38,368 nt of DNA, taken from assembly GCF_937123735.1 (NCBI RefSeq), contig NZ_CAKZKL010000049.1, positions 1 through 38,368 of the forward strand, in the 5' to 3' direction. Source of the stretch: an uncultured Lentibacter sp. (GTDB lineage Bacteria; Pseudomonadota; Alphaproteobacteria; Rhodobacterales; Rhodobacteraceae). Position 1 is the first letter of the stretch, and the number at the start of each line of letters is the position of its first letter. The notes below the pieces were generated by a model. It worked only from the letters and a program-made list of their open reading frames with translations. It made no database searches and had not been told where the DNA came from. The position numbers were made by a program, and so were the translations under genes. Positions 16,623-25,093 of this stretch are shown here, in pieces.

Positions 16623-17195
16623 ATGGTTGTTCTCAACAAAATCTACACCCGCACCGGCGATAAAGGCGATACGGCTCTGGGCAACGGCATCCGTGTGGCC
16701 AAGCACTCCGCCCGCGTCACAGCCTATGGCACCTCAGACGAGCTCAACGCCACCATCGGCGTGGCACGGCTCCATGCAGAGGGCGAGATAGATATGGCGC
16801 TGTCGCGCATCCAGAATGATCTGTTTGACCTTGGCGCCGATCTTTGCACGCCCGACATCGGCAAAGATGACGAGGCCGAATATCCGCCCCTGCGGATGAT
16901 CGAAGAACAGGTCAAACGGCTGGAAAGCGAGATAGACGCCATGAACGCGGGCCTGGAACCGTTGCGCAGCTTTATCCTGCCCGGTGGGACGGCCCTGGCC
17001 GCGCATCTGCACATCTGCCGCACGGTCTCGCGCCGTGCCGAACGGCTGACGACGGAACTTGCCTCCACCGAAGAAACCAACGAATGGGTCATCAAGTATC
17101 TCAACCGCCTGAGCGACTGGTTCTTCGTGGCCGCGCGCGTGGCCAATGACGGCGGCAAAGCCGATGTGCTCTGGATACCGGGCGCGAACCGCTGA
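16623..17195 (+). CDS. pduO: Cob(I)alamin adenosyltransferase, PduO type
   Basis: A 190-residue PduO/MMAB-type ATP:corrinoid adenosyltransferase, which makes adenosylcobalamin from cob(I)alamin and ATP in the cytoplasm. Motifs visible are TRTGDKGDT (residues 9-17, ATP binding), SDELNA, CRTVSRRAER in the central helix, and NRLSDWFFVAAR near the C-terminus. Adenosylcobalamin is the cofactor of methylmalonyl-CoA and ethylmalonyl-CoA mutases. Since mcd of the ethylmalonyl-CoA pathway is in the same window, a supply role for those mutases is a sensible inference. It is four bases downstream of the HIG1-like gene and 297 bases upstream of etfB, with the repeat and hairpins between. Confidence 0.93.
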   Translation: MVVLNKIYTRTGDKGDTALGNGIRVAKHSARVTAYGTSDELNATIGVARLHAEGEIDMALSRIQNDLFDLGADLCTPDIGKDDEAEYPPLRMIEEQVKRLESEIDAMNAGLEPLRSFILPGGTALAAHLHICRTVSRRAERLTTELASTEETNEWVIKYLNRLSDWFFVAARVANDGGKADVLWIPGANR

Positions 17196-17215
17196 AAGCG
17201 GCGCAGCACCCTCTC

Positions 17216-17236
17216 CTTCTTCTGGTCAAAAATACC
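17216..17236 (-). repeat. Dispersed intergenic repeat, copy C
   Basis: This is the exact reverse complement of the 21-base core at 7096-7116. It begins 21 bases after the adenosyltransferase stop. The 16-base perfect palindrome CGCCCCGCGCGGGGCG (17245-17260) follows immediately. Confidence 0.75.
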
Positions 17237-17276
17237 TAAGCACCCGCCCCGCGCGGGGCGTTCGCGGTTTGCGCGC

Positions 17277-17310
17277 CAACAGCCCCCGCACGGACGTGCG
17301 GGGGCTGTTG
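17277..17310. repeat. Long perfect hairpin upstream of etfBA
   Basis: Perfect 15-base arms (CAACAGCCCCCGCAC and its complement) close a 4-base loop. No T-run follows on either strand, so it is not a textbook intrinsic terminator. It lies between the adenosyltransferase gene and etfB and could slow polymerase, protect an mRNA end or bind a protein. The remainder of this 297-base gap shows no gene. Confidence 0.7.
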
Positions 17311-17492
17311 GGCCTGCCCCGCGCTGCAACATTTTCGCAAAGATCAGCGGCCAAAACCTCATAACGCGGCGTCCCTGAGACAAAACGTGACGATTTTGCT
17401 CTGTTACGCCATGGCCCGAGGCGATATTCAGGCCGAGGAACACTTGAGAGTCGCGCGAGCGGCCGAACGAAACCTTAAAGGAGTGAGAGCCA

Positions 17493-18251
17493 ATGAAGGT
17501 GCTTGTGCCTGTCAAACGCGTCATCGACTACAACGTGAAGGTGCGCGTCAAAGCGGACGGATCGGGGGTTGATCTCGCCAACGTGAAAATGTCGATGAAC
17601 CCTTTCGACGAGATTGCCGTGGAAGAGGCCATCCGCCTCAAGGAAGCGGGCAAGGCCGACGAGGTTGTGGCCGTATCCATCGGTGTGAAGCAGGCGCAGG
17701 AAACCCTGCGCACAGCCCTCGCCATGGGCGCTGACCGTGCCATTCTCGTTGTCGCCACGGAGGATGTGCATCAGGACATCGAGCCACTGGCTGTGGCCAA
17801 GATCCTGGCCAAGGTTGTGGAAGAAGAGCAGCCCGGCATCGTGTTGGCCGGCAAGCAGGCGATTGACAACGACATGAACGCGACAGGCCAGATGCTTTCG
17901 GCCCTGCTCGGCTGGTCACAGGGCACATTTGCCTCCGAGCTTGACGTGGACGGCGACAAGGCCATCGTGACCCGCGAGGTGGACGGCGGTTTGCAGACGA
18001 TCAACGTGAAGATGCCGGCCATCATCACCGTTGATCTGCGCCTCAACGAGCCGCGCTATGCCTCGCTGCCCAACATCATGAAAGCGAAGAAAAAGCCGCT
18101 GGATGAAAAGACAGCTGCGGACTACGGCGTGGATGTGACACCGCGTCTTGCGATCGTCTCCACCACGGAGCCGGAAGCGCGCAAGGCGGGCGAAATTGTG
18201 GGCTCAGTGGATGAGCTTGTGGCGAAACTCAAAGAAGCGGGGGCAGTGTAA
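17493..18251 (+). CDS. etfB: Electron transfer flavoprotein subunit beta
   Basis: A 252-residue ETF small subunit starting [14 protein letters not shown], which is the family N-terminus. With EtfA it forms the soluble FAD- and AMP-containing heterodimer that takes electrons from acyl-CoA dehydrogenases and passes them to ETF:ubiquinone oxidoreductase. Further family blocks are [29 protein letters not shown] (AMP-binding region) and the C-terminal helix. AAAGGAG with good spacing precedes the ATG. The stop overlaps the etfA start by one base (TAATG). Likely electron donors in this window are the methylsuccinyl-CoA dehydrogenase at 27664-29343 and other acyl-CoA dehydrogenases. Confidence 0.97.
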   Translation: MKVLVPVKRVIDYNVKVRVKADGSGVDLANVKMSMNPFDEIAVEEAIRLKEAGKADEVVAVSIGVKQAQETLRTALAMGADRAILVVATEDVHQDIEPLAVAKILAKVVEEEQPGIVLAGKQAIDNDMNATGQMLSALLGWSQGTFASELDVDGDKAIVTREVDGGLQTINVKMPAIITVDLRLNEPRYASLPNIMKAKKKPLDEKTAADYGVDVTPRLAIVSTTEPEARKAGEIVGSVDELVAKLKEAGAV

Positions 18252-19177
18252 TGTCGGTTCTCCTACTTGCAGAAGTAAACAATGGCGAGCTTGCCATGGA
18301 CGCAACAGCCAAGGCTGTGACGGCGGCGCAAAAGCTTGGTGACGTGACTGTTTTGGCCTGTGGCGCCTCGGCTGCGGCGGCAGGCGAAGCGGCCGCGAAA
18401 ATCAGCGGCGTAAGCAAGGTTCTCGTGGCCGAAGACGCAACCCTGGGCCACCGCCTTGCGGAGCCGACAGCGGCGCTGATCGTCTCGCTTGCGGGCGATT
18501 ACAGCCACATCGTCGCCCCGGCCACCACAGACGCGAAGAACGTAATGCCCCGCGTGGCGGCCTTGCTCGACGTGATGGTTATTTCCGACGCCTCAGGCGT
18601 TGTGGACGCCGACACATTTGAGCGGCCCATCTATGCGGGCAACGCGATCCAGACGGTGAAATCATCGGACGCCAAAAAGGTTGTCACCTTCCGCACATCT
18701 ACATTTGATGCAGCAGCCGAAGGCGGCTCTGCCTCGGTTCAAACCATTTCGGCAGCCGGTGATCCGGGCCTGTCTTCCTGGGTGGAAGACAAGGTTGCCG
18801 CGTCTGACCGCCCCGAGCTGACCTCGGCAGGGGTGGTTGTGTCCGGTGGCCGCGGTGTTGGCTCCGAAGACGACTTCAAGCTGATCGAGAGCCTTGCGGA
18901 CAAGCTGGGTGCGGCTGTGGGCGCCTCGCGCGCGGCGGTGGACTCGGGCTATGCGCCCAACGACTGGCAGGTTGGCCAGACCGGTAAGGTGGTGGCACCT
19001 GAGCTGTATGTCGCAGTCGGCATCTCCGGCGCGATCCAGCACCTTGCAGGTATGAAAGACAGCAAGATCATCGTGGCGATCAACAAGGACGAGGAAGCAC
19101 CTATTTTCCAGGTTGCGGACTATGGCCTTGTGGCCGATCTGTTCACGGCTGTGCCTGAGTTGATGGAAAAGCTGTAA
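18251..19177 (+). CDS. etfA: Electron transfer flavoprotein subunit alpha
   Basis: A 308-residue ETF large subunit. The N-terminal domain (about 1-185) pairs with EtfB; the C-terminal FAD-binding domain contains SGGRGVGS (about 198-205), [11 protein letters not shown] and [12 protein letters not shown], the signature blocks for flavin binding. It shares one base with etfB and so is made in equal amounts. A strong terminator follows 43 bases after the stop. The pair transfers electrons from fatty acid, branched-chain and ethylmalonyl-CoA pathway dehydrogenases to the quinone pool through a membrane oxidoreductase not present here. No unusual substitutions are seen. Confidence 0.97.
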   Translation: MSVLLLAEVNNGELAMDATAKAVTAAQKLGDVTVLACGASAAAAGEAAAKISGVSKVLVAEDATLGHRLAEPTAALIVSLAGDYSHIVAPATTDAKNVMPRVAALLDVMVISDASGVVDADTFERPIYAGNAIQTVKSSDAKKVVTFRTSTFDAAAEGGSASVQTISAAGDPGLSSWVEDKVAASDRPELTSAGVVVSGGRGVGSEDDFKLIESLADKLGAAVGASRAAVDSGYAPNDWQVGQTGKVVAPELYVAVGISGAIQHLAGMKDSKIIVAINKDEEAPIFQVADYGLVADLFTAVPELMEKL

Positions 19178-19220
19178 CGACAAAGGTGCGCAGTAAATGC
19201 GCACCCTACGCAACCGATAA

Positions 19221-19248
19221 GGCCCGCCAATTTGGTGGGCCTTTTTTT
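19221..19248 (+). terminator. Intrinsic terminator of etfBA
   Basis: GGCCCGCC and GGTGGGCC form an 8-base-pair stem (one G-T) with a 5-base loop, followed by seven T. It stands between convergent etfA and the acyltransferase gene. Confidence 0.92.
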
Positions 19249-19255
19249 GTTGTTC

Positions 19256-20131
19256 TCAATCTTTCAAAGACAGCGTGTGCTCTCTGAGCCAGCTCATGAA
19301 GCCCCGGGGGTCTTTTTCCAGAAGCTCCATTTGCTCGTCTGTCAGAGGCGCGCCGACGACGGGGGCCTGATCCTTGTTGCAGCTGTGCACAACCTCATGC
19401 AGCAGTAGGCCCTGGCGCAGGGTCGCGGAGATGCGGTTGGCGATCTGATACCAGCGCGAGTTGGAGCCAGGAAAGAAGATCGGCACAACGCGCGCGCCGG
19501 AGCGGCGGATCATCTGGGCGGTGAAGACATTCCACTCGCGCTCGATGACAGGGCCGAAGGCCGTATCACTGGACGCCACGACGCCGGAGGGAAACAGCGC
19601 CACGAGCCCCCCCTCTTTGAGATGTGCCATGGCCTTGGCGCGCATTTCGACGAATTTTTTCTGTGCGTCATCCTCGTAGGGAAACGGCACCGGGATCATA
19701 TATTCGGTGGCGGCTTCGTCTATCCCCGTCAGCAAAGCCCTGGTGAGGATGCGATAGTCATTGCGCACGCGGCCAATGAGATCGGCAAAAATCATCCCAT
19801 CAACCAACCCGTGGGGATGGTTGGCAACAACCACAACCGGGCCATCTACAGGAATTCGGTCAAGCTGGTATTGGGGTGTCTTGAGCTCAATGCCCATGAC
19901 CTTGAGCACCGCGGGCCAAAAGGCCTGCCCCGTGGGGGGGCCTTGCCGCTCGAACTTGCGCACAAGGCGCAGGATGGTGAGCTTGCCTGTGCACCACTCG
20001 ATGGATTTGATCACGAGGGCTTTGGCGGGGCTGTCAAAGGAGTTCGCATAGGTCAGCGAACGACGGTCGTAAGTGTTGCTCACGACGGCCTCTTGGGTGA
20101 TGACTGGCTTATCTTGCGCGTGCTCTACCAC
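19256..20131 (-). CDS. Lysophospholipid (PlsC-type) acyltransferase family protein
   Basis: A 291-residue acyltransferase with an NHPHGLVDG block (about residues 104-112), the family's active-site region that supplies the catalytic His and Asp. The spacing here is H-x5-D counting from His105, or H-x3-D from His107, unlike the textbook H-x4-D, but it matches a recognised glycerol acyltransferase subgroup. A second block is ALFPSGVV (about 179-186), corresponding to the substrate-phosphate-binding motif. Family members acylate lysophospholipids, glycerol-phosphate or lyso-ornithine lipid at the inner membrane. No clear membrane span is present, so peripheral association is likely. It converges on etfA and lies upstream of the terminator. 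The specific acceptor is unknown. Confidence 0.85.
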   Translation of the reverse strand: MVEHAQDKPVITQEAVVSNTYDRRSLTYANSFDSPAKALVIKSIEWCTGKLTILRLVRKFERQGPPTGQAFWPAVLKVMGIELKTPQYQLDRIPVDGPVVVVANHPHGLVDGMIFADLIGRVRNDYRILTRALLTGIDEAATEYMIPVPFPYEDDAQKKFVEMRAKAMAHLKEGGLVALFPSGVVASSDTAFGPVIEREWNVFTAQMIRRSGARVVPIFFPGSNSRWYQIANRISATLRQGLLLHEVVHSCNKDQAPVVGAPLTDEQMELLEKDPRGFMSWLREHTLSLKD

Positions 20132-20163
20132 TGGTTGTCCCGGTTTGCGCAGACGCCCCGCGC

Positions 20164-20445
20164 CTACATATCCTCGCCAAACTTATCCGCCACCAAAGCC
20201 TCAAGCGCTTGTGCGAGCGCTTCGGCGTCAGGGCCCGAAGTCTCGATGTCAATAGAGCTTCCGCGCGCCGCTGCCAACATCAAAAGTCCCATGATGCTGT
20301 CGCCACTGGCGCTCATCCCGTCCTTTGAAACCTCGGCACGCGCATCAAAGCCTTCGACCACTTCGACAAGCTTGGCCGAAGCCCGGGCGTGAAGCCCTTT
20401 TTCGTTGATGATTTGCAACCGCTTCTGATGTGTCCCCGACATCAT
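20164..20445 (-). CDS. ptsH: HPr phosphocarrier protein
   Basis: A 93-residue HPr. His19 in GLHARAS is the site phosphorylated by enzyme I, and Ser50 in GDSIMGLLML is the site HPr kinase would modify. In alphaproteobacteria without sugar permeases this protein belongs to a regulatory phosphorelay (PTS-Ntr type). The start is a double ATG (20445 and 20442) behind AAAGGGGG. It follows the EIIA gene on the same strand with a 29-base gap and is the last gene of the hprK-rapZ-EIIA-ptsH run. Enzyme I is not in the window. Having the His and Ser target sites with HprK close by indicates a conserved regulatory circuit. Confidence 0.95.
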   Translation of the reverse strand: MMSGTHQKRLQIINEKGLHARASAKLVEVVEGFDARAEVSKDGMSASGDSIMGLLMLAAARGSSIDIETSGPDAEALAQALEALVADKFGEDM

Positions 20446-20474
20446 GGCGCCCCCTTTATGGTGTTAGTTACGCT

Positions 20475-20861
20475 CTAAGTAATTTGTTGGCTATCAATAT
20501 ATTTGCGCCCCGCATCCAGCGCCAAACGCACCGCATCGGGCACGGACATGTGGCGCGACTTGGCCAGTTTGATCAGCATGGGCAGATTGGCCCCATACAG
20601 AATGCGCCGGTTGTCACAGCGGCAGGCCATGAGCGACAGATTGGACGGCGAGCCGCCGAACATGTCGGTGACAACAACAACTCCCTCGCCCTGATCGACA
20701 CCATCTGCGGCGGCGCAAATTTCTTCCTCTTTGGCGGGGCGGTCACAATCGGCTTCGATTGTCACCGCGCGCACGCCCTGCTGGCGGCCCACCACATGCT
20801 CGACAGCGGCAAGATACTCCTGCGCCAACCCCCCATGTGCCACAATCACTATCCCGATCAC
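20475..20861 (-). CDS. PTS EIIA component, mannose (EIIA-Man) type
   Basis: A 128-residue EIIA domain if started at GTG 20861; the frame is open to 20951, but the GTG start overlaps the rapZ stop as GTGA and gives the family N-terminus IGIVIVAHG with the phosphorylated His9. Further blocks are [10 protein letters not shown] and ANLPMLIKL, typical for EIIA-Man. No EIIB, C or D permease is encoded nearby, so the protein probably acts as a regulatory phosphoacceptor from HPr, as in other alphaproteobacterial PTS operons. The targets are unknown. The overlap with rapZ is strong evidence for the start and for co-translation. Confidence 0.93.
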   Translation of the reverse strand: MIGIVIVAHGGLAQEYLAAVEHVVGRQQGVRAVTIEADCDRPAKEEEICAAADGVDQGEGVVVVTDMFGGSPSNLSLMACRCDNRRILYGANLPMLIKLAKSRHMSVPDAVRLALDAGRKYIDSQQIT

Positions 20862-21787
20862 GCTTCCGGCCCCTCCGCTCGCGCCACGGCCTGCCCTTGC
20901 GCGGCCACCGTGTTGCGCTCCAATTCGCGGTGCCTCATTGACACCTGCCACCCCGCCTCTGCAAGCGATTTTGCCAAGGTTTCCGCTAGGGTAACTGAGC
21001 GGTGCTGGCCGCCTGTGCAGCCAAAGGCCAGTGCAAAATGAGTTTTCCCCTCGGCTTTATAGGCCGGCAGAAGTTCCAATGTGAGCGCCTTGACCCTGTC
21101 AAAGAAGCTCTGAAACCGTGGATCCGCCCGGACATAGGCCTGCACATCCGGCGCACGCCCATCGGCCGTGCGCAGCGCCCTGTCCCAATGTGGATTGCGC
21201 AAGAAACGCGTATCCAGCACCATATCCGCACCGCGCGGCAGGCCGCGCTTGTAGGAAAATGACTGCACAGACACCGAGAGCAAGGCCCCCGCCTCATAGC
21301 CCAGAAGCCGGGCCAGCTCGCCGCGCAGATCATGGGGTGAGAACTCGGAGGTGTTGACCAGAATATCGGCGCGGTTGCGCACGGCGGCCAGCAAATCCTG
21401 TTCACGCCGAATTCCCAAGGCAAGGTCATCACCCTGTGACAAAGGATGGCGGCGGCGCGTTTCGGAAAAGCGGCGCAGCAGCACATCTTCGGAACAGTCC
21501 AGATACAATAACTCTGCCTCAAAGCCGTGCTGCCCAATCGCCTCCTCCAAGGCCTCCAGCAACGCGTGAGCCGAAAAATCGCGATTGCGCACATCAAGCC
21601 CGAGCGCCAGCGGGCGAGTCAGCGGCGGACCATCCAGAAGGCGCCCCACAAGGCTGAGGGGGATGTTGTCAATCGCCTCATAGCCGAGGTCTTCGAGCGC
21701 CTTGATCGCCGTGCCACGTCCGGCCCCCGAAGGACCGGTGACGAGAACAAGGTTTTGTTGCGGCATCTGCACTCGGGGCCCTTTCAT
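20858..21787 (-). CDS. rapZ: RNase adapter protein RapZ
   Basis: A 309-residue RapZ/YvcJ-type P-loop protein. The N-terminal nucleotide-binding domain has GPSGAGRGT (residues 18-26), followed by [12 protein letters not shown] and DVRNRDF, the family blocks; the C-terminal domain has [22 protein letters not shown] and [10 protein letters not shown]. In enterobacteria RapZ guides RNase E to a small RNA controlling glucosamine-6-phosphate synthase; its function in alphaproteobacteria is unsettled. The P-loop lysine is replaced by Arg24 and the next residue is Gly rather than Ser/Thr, so ATP use may be altered. ATG 21787 is taken as the start; ATG 21766 (MPQQNLVLV) is an alternative. It sits between hprK and the EIIA gene. 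Confidence 0.93.
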   Translation of the reverse strand: MKGPRVQMPQQNLVLVTGPSGAGRGTAIKALEDLGYEAIDNIPLSLVGRLLDGPPLTRPLALGLDVRNRDFSAHALLEALEEAIGQHGFEAELLYLDCSEDVLLRRFSETRRRHPLSQGDDLALGIRREQDLLAAVRNRADILVNTSEFSPHDLRGELARLLGYEAGALLSVSVQSFSYKRGLPRGADMVLDTRFLRNPHWDRALRTADGRAPDVQAYVRADPRFQSFFDRVKALTLELLPAYKAEGKTHFALAFGCTGGQHRSVTLAETLAKSLAEAGWQVSMRHRELERNTVAAQGQAVARAEGPEA

Positions 21788-21798
21788 CGGCGCTTCTG

Positions 21799-22239
21799 TC
21801 AGGCGATACGTCCGCCCTTAAGATACTGAAGAATGGCCGCAGCAAAAGAGCGGCCCTCGCACTTGTGAACGGTGGGGAGCATCACCCCCATAAGTTCGGT
21901 GCTGCGCAGGGGCGGCAACCGGTCGGTTTCAACATTGTCGAGCTGGACCAGAAGTGCAAGGGGCGTTGGCCCGGCATCCTCGGCTTTTAGAAGGCCGACA
22001 AAGCGCGCCTCGATCTGACCGGCAATGGACCCGGGTGCAGAAGCGATAAGACGCCCGCCTGCGCGGGTGAGAATGACGCGATCATCAGAGACCAGCGCCG
22101 CCCCCAGAGCCATCAGCTCGAGCGCGAGCGCCGATTTGCCCTGACCGGACGCACCTGTGATCAACACCGCCTTGCCCCCGAGCGCAACGGCGCTGGCATG
22201 GACGGTTTGGGGCGCAGGGGCGGGTTGGGTGGATGTCAT
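21799..22239 (-). CDS. hprK: HPr kinase/phosphorylase, short alphaproteobacterial form
   Basis: A 146-residue protein carrying only the C-terminal catalytic domain of HPr kinase. The P-loop GASGQGKS spans residues 29-36, followed by SDDRVILTR (the region of the catalytic carboxylate) and the later [12 protein letters not shown] and LPPLRSTEL blocks. Gram-positive HprK is about 310 residues with an extra N-terminal domain; the short form is usual in alphaproteobacteria and phosphorylates HPr on serine. It lies six bases upstream of nothing else than rapZ on one side and directly follows chvG (five-base gap), so two-component signalling and the phosphorelay are on one transcript or tightly packed. 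The HPr Ser50 target is encoded in the same cluster. Confidence 0.93.
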   Translation of the reverse strand: MTSTQPAPAPQTVHASAVALGGKAVLITGASGQGKSALALELMALGAALVSDDRVILTRAGGRLIASAPGSIAGQIEARFVGLLKAEDAGPTPLALLVQLDNVETDRLPPLRSTELMGVMLPTVHKCEGRSFAAAILQYLKGGRIA

Positions 22240-22244
22240 GGCGG

Positions 22245-23942
22245 CTACACCGGCAAGCCGACAACAAACCGCGCCCCAAGCGGTTCGGACGTCAGATCCG
22301 CATCTGTAGGACGGATATTTTCGGCCCAGATCACCCCGTCATGGGCCTCCACAATCTGTTTGGAAATGGCAAGGCCAAGGCCGGAGTTGTTGCCAAACTG
22401 TTGTTCGGGGCGCTCCGAATAGAAGCGTTTGAAGATCTTGGTGAGCGCGGCTTCAGGAATGCCAGGGCCCGTATCCTCGACCACGACAAGCACGCGGTTT
22501 TCACGCTGGCGGGCCCAGACCCGGATCGCATCGCCATCCTCGCAAAAGGAAATGGCATTGCTGATAAGGTTGACAAAAACCTGCGCAACCCGCGCTTCAA
22601 GCCCGGCAAGAATGATGGGTTGTTTGGGCAAGTCTGAAATGAAATCAATGCCTTTGGACTTGGCATCTTCCCCCAGGAACTGACAGAGATTGTCGAGCAT
22701 TTTCAGAAGGTCAAACTCTTCTTGCTCTTCCTTGACCAGCTCGGAATCAAGGCGCGACGCATTGGAGATGTCGCTCACAAGCCTGTCGAGGCGGCGCACA
22801 TCATGGTCGATCACAGAGAGAAGTTTGTCGCGCTGGTCCTCGCGCTTTGCAACCCGCAAAGTGCCGACGGCCGAGCGCAAACTGGCGAGCGGGTTTTTGA
22901 TTTCATGCGCAACATCTGCCGCAAACTGTTCGTTGGCATCAATTCTGTCATAGAGCGCAGACACCATGCCGCGCAATGCGCCGGACAGGCGGCCGATTTC
23001 GTCGGGGCGGGCTGTTAGGTCGGGGATGCGAATGCGCCCGGGCGCAACATTGCGGCTGTCCCGGTCCCGGCCCAGCTCGGCAGAGGCTGCCAGATCGCTC
23101 AGCGGGTTGGCGATTGTCGAGGCAAGCACAACGCTGAGACCCACCGAGATGATCACCCCGACCAGAAACATCTGCAACACCCGCTCCCGCTCAAGGCGCA
23201 CCAGATAATCGATCTCCCCGGAGGTGGAAGCAAGCACAATGACCCCGGCCACGGCCCCATCATGGGCAACCGGAGTGGCAACAATAAAGTTGCCACCTGT
23301 GTCGAGCGCGTTGTTGATCTGGCTTTGTCCGCTCATAGCCGGGAGGACAATGGTGCGCGCTTGCTCCTCTAGCGAAATGGCGCGCGCGGCACTATTCCCT
23401 CCGAAGGGCGCAGAGACAAGCGACCAGAGACGCGCCAATCCATTGGTTAAAAAGGTGTTTTCCTGTTCGGTATGAACATAGGCAAGATCGACGTTCAAGC
23501 CCCGGCCCTGCATCCTTGCGACCAGCGTTTCGGTGCGATCAAACAGCAGGACTTCCAGCCCTTCACGCAGGTCAAGGCCGTCGAGCGCGTGGGCCGGATC
23601 AAGCCCGTCGGCCGTGGCGAGAGTCACCGGCACGCCTCGCGGCATCTGCGCCTCGATCACATCGGCCACAAGCTCGGCCTCGCTGATAAGGGCCTTGGCC
23701 CGCTGAAGCGCCAGCCCGTCGCGCGACGAATTGAGATAAAGGATCCCTGCCAAGAGAAGGGACATGGCAATGAGATTGAAGGTGATGATCTTGCGCGCGA
23801 GCGGCGAGCGGCGCAGGGAAAAGAAACCGCGCCGCTCACGGCGCGCGCGAATATTCTCATCCACAGTGTTGTGAGGCACGACAAAATCATCGCCCAAAAC
23901 AACATCACCATTACGCTCAGGTGCCAAGTTTTGCACCACCAT
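22245..23942 (-). CDS. chvG: Sensor histidine kinase ChvG
   Basis: A 565-residue membrane sensor kinase. Membrane helices lie at about 52-71 and 257-277 and enclose a periplasmic sensor domain of about 180 residues. A HAMP linker follows; the phosphoacceptor His346 is in DVAHEIKNPLASL, and the ATPase domain has NLISNAISF, EDTGPGIP and SGLGLAIS. ChvG orthologues (also called ExoS or BvrS) respond to acid or cell-envelope stress and control ChvI. The synteny with chvI upstream and hprK downstream is the standard alphaproteobacterial arrangement. The first 50 residues are cytoplasmic and rich in Arg just before the first helix, consistent with inside-positive topology. No substitutions of key residues are visible. 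Confidence 0.95.
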   Translation of the reverse strand: MVVQNLAPERNGDVVLGDDFVVPHNTVDENIRARRERRGFFSLRRSPLARKIITFNLIAMSLLLAGILYLNSSRDGLALQRAKALISEAELVADVIEAQMPRGVPVTLATADGLDPAHALDGLDLREGLEVLLFDRTETLVARMQGRGLNVDLAYVHTEQENTFLTNGLARLWSLVSAPFGGNSAARAISLEEQARTIVLPAMSGQSQINNALDTGGNFIVATPVAHDGAVAGVIVLASTSGEIDYLVRLERERVLQMFLVGVIISVGLSVVLASTIANPLSDLAASAELGRDRDSRNVAPGRIRIPDLTARPDEIGRLSGALRGMVSALYDRIDANEQFAADVAHEIKNPLASLRSAVGTLRVAKREDQRDKLLSVIDHDVRRLDRLVSDISNASRLDSELVKEEQEEFDLLKMLDNLCQFLGEDAKSKGIDFISDLPKQPIILAGLEARVAQVFVNLISNAISFCEDGDAIRVWARQRENRVLVVVEDTGPGIPEAALTKIFKRFYSERPEQQFGNNSGLGLAISKQIVEAHDGVIWAENIRPTDADLTSEPLGARFVVGLPV

Positions 23943-24046
23943 ACTCCCGGCCCGCCCTTGTTCGCCTTCGTTCTAGCTTGGCCCGCGCCCCGCTCCGGCG
24001 CAGTTTAACGCCCCCGCGCGCAAAGGCAAAGCCTGCCGGTGCCGCT

Positions 24047-24748
24047 TTACTCTTCGTTGTAGCGATACCCCACACCATAAAGCGTTTCTATCGCGGAGAA
24101 AGTATCATCAACGGAGCGCATTTTCTTGCGCAAGCGCTTGATGTGGCTGTCAATTGTGCGATCATCAACATAGACCTGATCATCATAGGCCACATCCATG
24201 AGCTGATCACGGCTCTTCACAAAACCAGGCCGCTGGGCCAGCGCCTGAAGCAGCAAAAACTCGGTCACGGTGAGAGAGACATCCTTGCCCTTCCAAGACA
24301 CCGAGTGGCGCAGCGGGTCCATCCGCAAATCACCCCGCTCCATGACTTTGGTTTCTTCCGTCTCAGGCATGGCCTCGCCTGAAATCGCATCCTGACGGCG
24401 CAGCAGCGCCCGGATCCGCTCCACAAGGAGGCGCTGGGAAAAGGGCTTTTTCACATAGTCATCCGCCCCCATACGCAGGCCGAGCACCTCGTCAATCTCG
24501 TCATCTTTGGAGGTGAGAAAAATCACCGGCATGGTGGTTTTCTGGCGCAGGCGCTGCAACAGGTCCATCCCGTCCATGCGCGGCATTTTGATGTCGAGCA
24601 CGGCCATATCGGGGAGTTTCTTGTTGAAAGCGTCGAGCGCTTGCTGACCGTCATGATAGGTTTCCACCTCAAAGCCTTCGGCTTCAAGACACATGGCTAC
24701 TGATGTCAGAATATTCCTGTCATCGTCCACAAGGGCGATCTTGGACAT
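24047..24748 (-). CDS. chvI: Response regulator ChvI
   Basis: A 233-residue OmpR-family regulator. The receiver domain has the acidic pocket DDD (residues 8-10), phosphoacceptor Asp52 in [10 protein letters not shown], Thr79-Ser80 switch residues and the conserved lysine in YVKKPF; the C-terminal winged helix includes [15 protein letters not shown] and [15 protein letters not shown]. The ATG at 24748 has AAGGA eight bases upstream; the frame is open to 24817, but residues before [10 protein letters not shown] are not family-like. The partner kinase ChvG is 104 bases downstream. In rhizobial relatives ChvI controls exopolysaccharide, envelope and central carbon genes; control of the divergent pckA from the shared intergenic region is plausible. 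Confidence 0.95.
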   Translation of the reverse strand: MSKIALVDDDRNILTSVAMCLEAEGFEVETYHDGQQALDAFNKKLPDMAVLDIKMPRMDGMDLLQRLRQKTTMPVIFLTSKDDEIDEVLGLRMGADDYVKKPFSQRLLVERIRALLRRQDAISGEAMPETEETKVMERGDLRMDPLRHSVSWKGKDVSLTVTEFLLLQALAQRPGFVKSRDQLMDVAYDDQVYVDDRTIDSHIKRLRKKMRSVDDTFSAIETLYGVGYRYNEE

Positions 24749-25093
24749 TTTAACGTTCCTTATACTACTCGTACTGGCTACTTTTTTCATCCACCATTGC
24801 CTTTTTCGGGCGTGCAATCAATCCCTTGCAGCGAATCATCCGCGCTTTCGGCTCCATTTTGCAGCAAAAAGTGCTGAGAAATGGCTAAATTGTCTCACTT
24901 TCCCCAACAGAGCCCCCTGCCAGAGCAAAGATATCGGCTCTGGTTGCGCTAAAGTTGCGCTGATTGCGCTAACTGCGGCGTTGCGCTCTGTTGCGCCACA
25001 AAAGCCTCATGTTAAGAGCGTGCCAAGACTGGCCTTGCGCGCGCGGTGCGGGCCCACTTAAAGACCGCCCAAACAGGCCAAGGAGCATTTCGC
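24749..25093. other. Divergent chvI-pckA intergenic region
   Basis: This 345-base region contains no gene. The half near pckA holds the repeated TTGCGCT units listed separately. Nearer chvI the sequence is AT-rich, with AGTAGTATAAGG just before the chvI ribosome binding site, where a -10 element could lie. It must carry promoters for both genes. Confidence 0.6.
24944..24997 (+). promoter_or_regulatory. Tandem TTGCGCT direct repeats ahead of pckA
   Basis: TTGCGCT occurs at 24944, 24955, 24964 and 24981, with TTGCGCC at 24991 and a degenerate TGCGG near 24975. Most steps are 9-11 bases, one turn of DNA. OmpR-family regulators such as ChvI bind tandem direct repeats spaced by about one helical turn, so this is a candidate binding array between chvI and pckA. 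The binding protein is inferred, not shown. Confidence 0.5.

Noticed and set aside
23868..23886. TCATCCACA resembling a DnaA box
   Set aside because: Single imperfect match inside chvG, with no AT-rich unwinding region or other boxes nearby; not an origin.
25046..25093. Extended N-terminus for pckA
   Set aside because: The extra residues do not belong to the family, and the ATG at 25094 has a proper ribosome binding site.
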